Below, in pieces: positions 58,862-64,000 of a stretch of 64,000 bases of DNA. A program made the translations under genes and the position numbers. Numbering within the stretch: position 1 is the stretch's first letter; every line of letters starts with the position of its first letter. The notes below the pieces were generated by a model. It made no database searches. It had not been told where the DNA came from and saw only the letters and a program-made list of their open reading frames with translations. The stretch covers positions 13,837 through 77,836 of the forward strand of contig DATEFT010000635.1 of the NCBI GenBank assembly GCA_035280505.1. The letters run 5' to 3'. Source of the stretch: JAKEHZ01 sp035280505. GTDB lineage: Bacteria; Acidobacteriota; Blastocatellia; RBC074.

Positions 58862-61405
58862 ATGACTCCGCTCACTCCAGGCATCAGAATCTCGCACTAC
58901 CGTATCATCGAACAGCTTGGTCAGGGCGGACAGGCCACTGCCTACAAAGCCGAAGATACCCGTCTCAAGCGTCTCGTGGTAATCAAGACTCTGCTCCCCG
59001 AACTGGCGGCGAGCGAGAGCGCGCGATGCCGTTTCGAACGCGAGGCGAGACTCGCCTCGGCGCTCGATCATCCGAATATCTGCAGCATCTACGACATCGG
59101 GGAGAGCGAAGGACTCTATTACATTGTCATGCCCTTCATCGAAGGGCGAACCCTGAAACAGGTCATCGCCAAACAGCCGCTCGAAATTTCGAGCGCGCTC
59201 TCGATCGCCATTCAGGTGGCGGACGCGATCGTGGCGGCGCACTCGCGCAGCATCATTCATCGCGACATCAAACCGACCAACATCATGGTCAACACCCGCG
59301 GCCAGGTGAAGGTGCTCGATTTCGGCCTGGCCAAGATGATCACTGGCGACGAGGAGGCCGAGAGTCAAAATCAGGATCATGAAAAGACGGTGACCGAGAT
59401 CGGCGTGCCCTATGGCAGCACCGGATACAGTTCGCCGGAACAGGCGGTCGGCGAACGGGTCGATCATCGGACCGACATCTTCAGCCTCGGCGTCGTGCTC
59501 TATGAGATGGTGACAGGCAGGCCGCCGTTTCAGGGCCGCTATCGGATCGAGATTCTCAACGCGGTCATCAACAGCACGCCGGAGCCGATCGAAGATCTGA
59601 CGCCCAATGCGCCGCCGGAGCTCCAGGCGATCCTCAACAAGGCGCTCGCCAAAAAACCCAAGGATCGTTTCGCCACCATGGCGCAGATGCGCGACGAACT
59701 CAAAGCCCTGCTCCACCGGCTGCTGCAAAAATCGGACGAGCTGCCGTCCAGCTATGCCGACCACCTGATCGCGCCGCAGCGGGCGCGCAACTCCTGGAGA
59801 TTCACCGGGGCGCTCGGCCGGGTCTTCGGCAATCGGGTCCTGGGCCGTTTGCGGAACGTCCAACCAGCCAATCGTGGTCAGTCCATAAAACCATCGCCCT
59901 CGCAGCTCGCGAGCGACGATTCACGGTCGACCCCGAGCCAGTCGCCCACCAGCAGTACCGGTTCCACGGCGGTGCGGCCTTCGGCCTGGGGCACCGAGAC
60001 CAAACAGACCATCGCGGTCCTGCCCTTCAAAAACCTGTCGGGCCGGGCCGAAGACAATTTCTATGAATTTTCGCTGGCCGACGGAATCATCACCGAGTTG
60101 GCGAACCTGAGATCGCTCGTGGTGCGACCGTCCCAATACATCTCGCAGTATGTGGGTCAGAACGTCGATCCGCGGCAGGTCGGCGAGGCCCTGGCGGTCC
60201 ACACGGTCCTGGCCAGCAGTTTCATCAAGACCCCGGAACGTTTTCGGGTCACGACTCAACTGATCGACACCGCCACCGGCGAGATGCTCTGGTGCCAGAA
60301 GATCGACATCGACGCCCGGGATCTGATCACGATTCAAGACACGATCACCGAACACGTCATCGCCGGGCTCAAGCTCAAGATGACTGAAGAGGAGCAGCAA
60401 AAGATCGAAAAGCCGCTGACCAGTAGTCCCGAGGCCTACGAATATTATCTGCGCGGCCGCCACCTGCTCTTTCAGTATATTTCGCACAGTTTCGATGATC
60501 AGGACCTGGATCTGGCGATCCAGATGTTTCAGCAGGCGACCCGGCTGGATCCCAATTTCGCCCGCGCCCATTACGGGCTCGGCCGCTGTTACGTCCACTA
60601 TGGACAGGGATACGGGGGCAGCTCATATTTCGATCTCGCCGAAAAGTCATTGGATCGGTCGTTGAGCCTGGATCCGAAGCTGACCGGCCCGCGGTTGCAG
60701 ATGGTCTACATCTACCTGCATCGCAGCGAGAAGGAGCAGGCCCTGGCCACCCTGGCGGAGGTCCGCCGCGACGCGCCCAACGATCCGTCCGTCCTGATCG
60801 TGGCGGGGATGCTCTACCGGCTGAACGGGCTCTACGACAAGGCGCTCAAGCAGTACGACAAACTGCTCGAGCTCAACCCGAACGACATCGTCATCGCCAG
60901 CTACAATCGCGGCCGGCTCTACACCTATCGCCACGAATACGACAAGGCTCTCGCCGAGTTCGAAAAAGCCTGTGCGGTCGAGCCCGAACATCCGCTGATC
61001 AAGACTTTTCTGGCGCTGACCTATTTCAACCAGGACCTGATCGATCGCTGTTACACGCTGCTCGAAGAGGTGCTGCATCAGCATCCGCATTTCGACGCGC
61101 TCCAGGTCCTGCGGGCCTGGTGCCTGAGCAAACGCGGCCAGCACGACCAGGCGCGCTCCCTGATCACCCCTCACGTCAAAGAGATTGCGGCGGCCGACCA
61201 CGACGTCGCCATCTGGCTCGCCTCGTTCTACGCCATGGAGAATCTGCGCGACGAAGCGATCGCCTGGGTCAAACTCTCGATTCAGCTCGGCAACGAAAAC
61301 TATCCGCTCTTTGCCGACAATCCGCGACTGGACAATCTGCGATGCGACCTGCGGTTCATCGGCCTCATGAACGAACTGAGGAAGAAGTGGGAGGAGAGGA
61401 GGTAA
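58862..61405 (+). CDS. cytosolic Ser/Thr protein kinase with TolB-like and TPR regions
   Basis: 847 aa. The N-terminal Hanks-type kinase has the glycine loop GQGGQATAYKA (20-30), Lys42, the catalytic HRDIKPTN with Asp135, and DFG Asp153; APE-like SSPEQA follows. A Pro/Ser-rich linker (about 330-380), a TolB-like/FlgO-like domain (VLPFKNLSGRAEDNFYEFSL, QYISQYVGQNVDP) and at least eight TPR-type repeats (from about residue 525) complete it. No membrane helix is seen. SD AAGAGG. It is followed 4 bp later by mgtE, so the kinase may control magnesium uptake. Confidence 0.92.
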   Translation: MTPLTPGIRISHYRIIEQLGQGGQATAYKAEDTRLKRLVVIKTLLPELAASESARCRFEREARLASALDHPNICSIYDIGESEGLYYIVMPFIEGRTLKQVIAKQPLEISSALSIAIQVADAIVAAHSRSIIHRDIKPTNIMVNTRGQVKVLDFGLAKMITGDEEAESQNQDHEKTVTEIGVPYGSTGYSSPEQAVGERVDHRTDIFSLGVVLYEMVTGRPPFQGRYRIEILNAVINSTPEPIEDLTPNAPPELQAILNKALAKKPKDRFATMAQMRDELKALLHRLLQKSDELPSSYADHLIAPQRARNSWRFTGALGRVFGNRVLGRLRNVQPANRGQSIKPSPSQLASDDSRSTPSQSPTSSTGSTAVRPSAWGTETKQTIAVLPFKNLSGRAEDNFYEFSLADGIITELANLRSLVVRPSQYISQYVGQNVDPRQVGEALAVHTVLASSFIKTPERFRVTTQLIDTATGEMLWCQKIDIDARDLITIQDTITEHVIAGLKLKMTEEEQQKIEKPLTSSPEAYEYYLRGRHLLFQYISHSFDDQDLDLAIQMFQQATRLDPNFARAHYGLGRCYVHYGQGYGGSSYFDLAEKSLDRSLSLDPKLTGPRLQMVYIYLHRSEKEQALATLAEVRRDAPNDPSVLIVAGMLYRLNGLYDKALKQYDKLLELNPNDIVIASYNRGRLYTYRHEYDKALAEFEKACAVEPEHPLIKTFLALTYFNQDLIDRCYTLLEEVLHQHPHFDALQVLRAWCLSKRGQHDQARSLITPHVKEIAAADHDVAIWLASFYAMENLRDEAIAWVKLSIQLGNENYPLFADNPRLDNLRCDLRFIGLMNELRKKWEERR

Positions 61406-61409
61406 CGGA

Positions 61410-62768
61410 GTGGCGACATTGGAAGATCTGCGTGAACGCATCAATCTCCGGCTGGAGGAGAGTTTCGTTGGCATCAGCGAGCAGGTCGTCGACCTGGCCC
61501 CCGAAGATCTGGTCGAATTGCTCAATCAATTGACGCTGATCGAAGCCGCTTCCGTGATCATGATGCTCTCCATCCCTCGGGCGATCGAACTGATCGATCA
61601 GCCGACCATGACCCGGCGCGGCGCCATCATCGAGAAGCTCGAACCCGGGCGGGCGGCCCAGATCATCGAGGGGCTCGCCGCCGACGAACGGACCGACATC
61701 ATTCAGCAGATGGGCTTGACCGAACGCCGCCGGATCCTGGCCCGGGTCAGCGAAGAGGTGAAGGCCGAATTGGAGCATCTGCTGCAATACGCCGATCACA
61801 CGGCGGGCGGCATTATGACGACCGAGTTCGTCCACCTCGATCCGCAGATGACGGTCGGCGAGGCGATCAAACACATCCGCGCGGTGGCGCGCGACAAAGA
61901 GTCGATCTACGCCTGCTATGTGCTGGACTCGGGCTCGGGCCATCTGCTCGGCGCGGTCTCGCTGCGCGACCTGGTCATGGCCGAACTGCACCAGCCGGTG
62001 ACCGAGGTCATGCGCCGCCGGCCGGTCACCGTCGAGGCCCACGACGACCAGGAGACCGTGGCCCAAAAGATCGCCAAATACAACCTGCTCGCCGTGCCGG
62101 TCCTGGAGAAGGACGGCAGCGTCGTCGGGTTCGTGACGGTCGACGACGTGATCGACGTGCTGATCGAAGAACAGACCGAAGACATCCTGCGCATGGCCGC
62201 CGTCGAACCCGGCGCGCTGGATAAACCGTATTTCGACAATCCGGTGGTCCACGTGGTTCGCAAACGGATCGTCTGGTTGATGTTTCTGTTCATCGGCGGC
62301 ACCCTCACGAGCAAGGTTCTGCACAGCTTCGAAGACGAGCTGGCCAAGGTGGTGGCGCTCAATTTCTTCGTGCCGCTGCTGATCGGCACCGGCGGCAATG
62401 CCGGCGCCCAGACCGTCATGACCGTCATCCGCAGCCTGTCGCTGGGCGAGATCGGCGTCAAGCATGCCTGGCGCGTCGCCCGGCGCGAGGCCACCACGGG
62501 CCTCATGGTCGGCGCGCTGATCGGCATCATCGCCTTCGGACAGGCCTATTGGGTGACGCAGGACCTCAAGCTGGCCCTGACCATTGCCGTCACGGTCTGT
62601 GCCATCTGCATCTGGTCGACGACGGTCGGATCCACCATTCCCCTGCTCGCCCGGCACTTCGGGGTAGACCCGGCGGTGCTCTCGGCCCCGCTGATCACGA
62701 CCCTGGTCGATGCGACGGGCCTCTTAATCTATCTGACGATTGCGAAGTTGATTCTCGATCAGATTTGA
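61410..62768 (+). CDS. mgtE: magnesium transporter MgtE
   Basis: 452 aa. An N-terminal MgtE_N helical domain (about 20-125, DLAPEDLVELLNQLTLIEAA), two CBS domains (about 135-260, VTEVMRRRPVTVEAHDDQET) and a five-helix membrane domain (VPLLIGTGGNAGAQTV, TMVGALIGIIAF, LITTLVDATGLLIYL) that forms the Mg2+ pore; NAGAQ is conserved. The start is a GTG with AGGAGG 7 bp upstream, inside the end of the kinase gene. Mg2+ binding to the CBS regions gates the channel. Confidence 0.95.
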   Translation: MATLEDLRERINLRLEESFVGISEQVVDLAPEDLVELLNQLTLIEAASVIMMLSIPRAIELIDQPTMTRRGAIIEKLEPGRAAQIIEGLAADERTDIIQQMGLTERRRILARVSEEVKAELEHLLQYADHTAGGIMTTEFVHLDPQMTVGEAIKHIRAVARDKESIYACYVLDSGSGHLLGAVSLRDLVMAELHQPVTEVMRRRPVTVEAHDDQETVAQKIAKYNLLAVPVLEKDGSVVGFVTVDDVIDVLIEEQTEDILRMAAVEPGALDKPYFDNPVVHVVRKRIVWLMFLFIGGTLTSKVLHSFEDELAKVVALNFFVPLLIGTGGNAGAQTVMTVIRSLSLGEIGVKHAWRVARREATTGLMVGALIGIIAFGQAYWVTQDLKLALTIAVTVCAICIWSTTVGSTIPLLARHFGVDPAVLSAPLITTLVDATGLLIYLTIAKLILDQI

Positions 62769-62779
62769 CTCAGACAAAA

Positions 62780-62850
62780 TTTAACCGCGAACCACGCAAA
62801 ATATGCGAAATCGACCATCTTCCGCGTATTTTGCGTGGTTCGCGGTTAAA
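62780..62850. repeat. CCGCGAAC palindromic repeat (family 1), longest copy
   Basis: The left arm TTTAACCGCGAACCACGC (from 62780) and the right arm GCGTGGTTCGCGGTTAAA (to 62850) pair; the stem continues to about 28 bp with one G-U. It lies between mgtE and the peroxidase gene. Confidence 0.85.
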
Positions 62851-62873
62851 ATAGGAACGAGGGAAATACTGAG

Positions 62874-64000
62874 ATGAGAGTGCGAACTCGGAGACCTGAC
62901 TGGCGATCGCTAAGAATCCTGATCCTGGCGGCATTCGTTCCGGCCGTCTTCGTTCTGATCGCGCCCAGATACGGCGCTCAGCAACAGCAGTTGAACCTGA
63001 TCGCGCCCCTGGGGTTGCCGCCGGACCTCTGGACCTACTATGTTCCGAAGGGCAATCCGGTCACCGCGGCCAAGGTCGAGCTGGGCCGCAAACTGTTCTT
63101 CGATCAACGGCTCTCGACCGACGGCACCGTCTCTTGCGCCACCTGCCACAAACCCGAACTCGCTTTCACCGACGGCCGGCCGGTGGCCGAAGGAGTCTCC
63201 GGACGGCGCGGCCCCCGGAACTCCATCAGCCTGCTCAATGTGGTCTTCAATCCCTCTCAGTTCTGGGACGGCCGGGCCGACACGCTGGAACAGCAGGCCA
63301 TCCAACCTCTCGTCAACCCGTTGGAGATGGGCAATACCTCGCACGATCAAGTGATCGAGCGGCTGCGCCGGATCGACGAATACCGGCAGGAGTTCCGATC
63401 GGCCTTCGGCGGCGAGATCGCGATCGACCTCCTGGCCCAGGCGATCGCGGCTTACGAACGTTCCCTGCTCTCGGGCGACTCTCCGTTCGATCGATATTTC
63501 GCGGGCGATCAGAACGCCATCGGCGAACAGGCCAAACGCGGCTTCGCCATCTTCCGCGGCCGGGCGCGCTGCTCCCGGTGCCACGCTTTCAGCGAGCAAC
63601 GCCCGTTCTTCACCGATTTTGGTTATCACAACACCGGAGTCGCCGCCGATCATCCGGCCTATGCCCAACTGGCTCGACAGGCGGCGGCGGCGGCGGAGAC
63701 CGATCAGGCCAGGGCGATGATCGATCGACTCGGCACCCGGGAGGGAGGTCAGGAACTCGGGCGAATCCTGGTCTCATATCAACTCTTCGACCTCGGCGCC
63801 TATCGCACCCCCTCTTTGCGGAACGTCGCGCTGACGGCGCCCTATTTTCACGATGGCAGCGCCAAGACGCTGGCTGACGTGGTGAAGTTCTACCACGGAG
63901 GAGGCCGGCCGAACATCAATCTCGAAGAAGAACTCCATCCGCTCGATTTGACGGCGGAAGAGCAACTCGAACTGATCGCCTTTCTGGAGTCGCTGACCGG
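62874..64000 (+). CDS. di-heme cytochrome c peroxidase-like protein (cut by window end)
   Basis: The reading frame is open to the end of the window (375 codons). A basic N-terminus and a signal-type hydrophobic stretch (ILILAAFVPAVFVLIAP) imply export. Two heme-binding CxxCH motifs are seen: CATCH at residue 88 (63135) and CSRCH at residue 233 (63570). ELGRKLFFDQRLSTDGTVSC, NSISLLNVVFNPSQFWDGRA and YRTPSLRNVALTAPYFHDGS match the MauG/CcpA family, which reduces peroxide or oxidises a protein substrate. The C-terminus is missing. GAGGGAAA-type SD precedes the ATG. Confidence 0.9.
   Translation, partial: MRVRTRRPDWRSLRILILAAFVPAVFVLIAPRYGAQQQQLNLIAPLGLPPDLWTYYVPKGNPVTAAKVELGRKLFFDQRLSTDGTVSCATCHKPELAFTDGRPVAEGVSGRRGPRNSISLLNVVFNPSQFWDGRADTLEQQAIQPLVNPLEMGNTSHDQVIERLRRIDEYRQEFRSAFGGEIAIDLLAQAIAAYERSLLSGDSPFDRYFAGDQNAIGEQAKRGFAIFRGRARCSRCHAFSEQRPFFTDFGYHNTGVAADHPAYAQLARQAAAAAETDQARAMIDRLGTREGGQELGRILVSYQLFDLGAYRTPSLRNVALTAPYFHDGSAKTLADVVKFYHGGGRPNINLEEELHPLDLTAEEQLELIAFLESLT

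Noticed and set aside
63134..63877. Plus-strand frame overlapping the di-heme peroxidase in another frame
   Set aside because: Arg- and Pro-rich; the in-frame product carries two CxxCH sites and a signal peptide and is open to the window end.

Overview
This 64 kb window is a GC-rich bacterial chromosome segment that most resembles Acidobacteriota, perhaps Blastocatellia. That placement is inferred from gene content and is not proven: several large Oar-like TonB-dependent receptors with an N-terminal carboxypeptidase-regulatory domain, a cytosolic Ser/Thr kinase with TolB-like and TPR regions, DUF4129/DUF4350 membrane proteins, an F420-type LLM oxidoreductase, and many palindromic intergenic repeats. 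No rRNA, tRNA, insertion sequence, phage or CRISPR array was found.

Layout. (1) 1-12.2 kb: three paralogous outer-membrane receptors (the first cut by the window edge), two exported proteins with a TonB C-terminal domain, and ribosomal protein L28. The two complete receptors share a promoter-like sequence about 400-460 nt upstream, so both may have long leaders. (2) 12.2-19.5 kb: a leftward DUF4350/DUF4129/zinc-ribbon membrane protein cluster, a SYLF protein, GDP-L-fucose synthase, a HAD phosphatase and a cyclophilin. (3) 19.5-29 kb: an Lrp regulator, branched-chain aminotransferase and acyl-CoA synthetase, then a phenylalanine/tyrosine degradation series (phhA, hppD, hmgA, an unknown gene, fahA). 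The unknown gene lies where a maleylacetoacetate isomerase would be expected. (4) 29-45.8 kb: sirtuin, M1 peptidase, adenosine deaminase, a zinc-ribbon protein, a lipoprotein diverging from tilS, ftsH, an EEP hydrolase, a deoxyhypusine-synthase-like protein, LD-carboxypeptidase, the eda-kdgK pair and an exported peroxiredoxin. (5) 45.8-49.8 kb: a leftward housekeeping cluster (DksA-like, rlmH, rsfS, nadD, obg, rpmA, rplU) with a good promoter before rplU. (6) 50-53 kb: a YdcF/SanA-like protein, then pheA and aroF behind what looks like a complete transcription attenuator: promoter, Phe/Tyr/Trp-rich leader peptide, possible antiterminator, and terminator. (7) 53-64 kb: a small orphan protein, a leftward SDR-thrC-MoaD-like operon, a two-copy structured element, a phosphatidylcholine-synthase-like enzyme, an LLM oxidoreductase, a Ser/Thr kinase-mgtE operon and a di-heme peroxidase cut by the window end.

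The window holds both synthesis (attenuated pheA-aroF) and breakdown (phhA to fahA) of aromatic amino acids. The acyl-CoA synthetase upstream of phhA could activate the acetoacetate released by FahA, and the aminotransferase could supply the missing tyrosine transaminase step; both are inferences. At least two dispersed intergenic repeat families occur: long palindromes built on CCGCGAAA/TTTCGCGG (eight copies) and arrays of a decamer AAGTCTAGAG facing its inverted copies (three copies, each abutting the 3' end of a gene).
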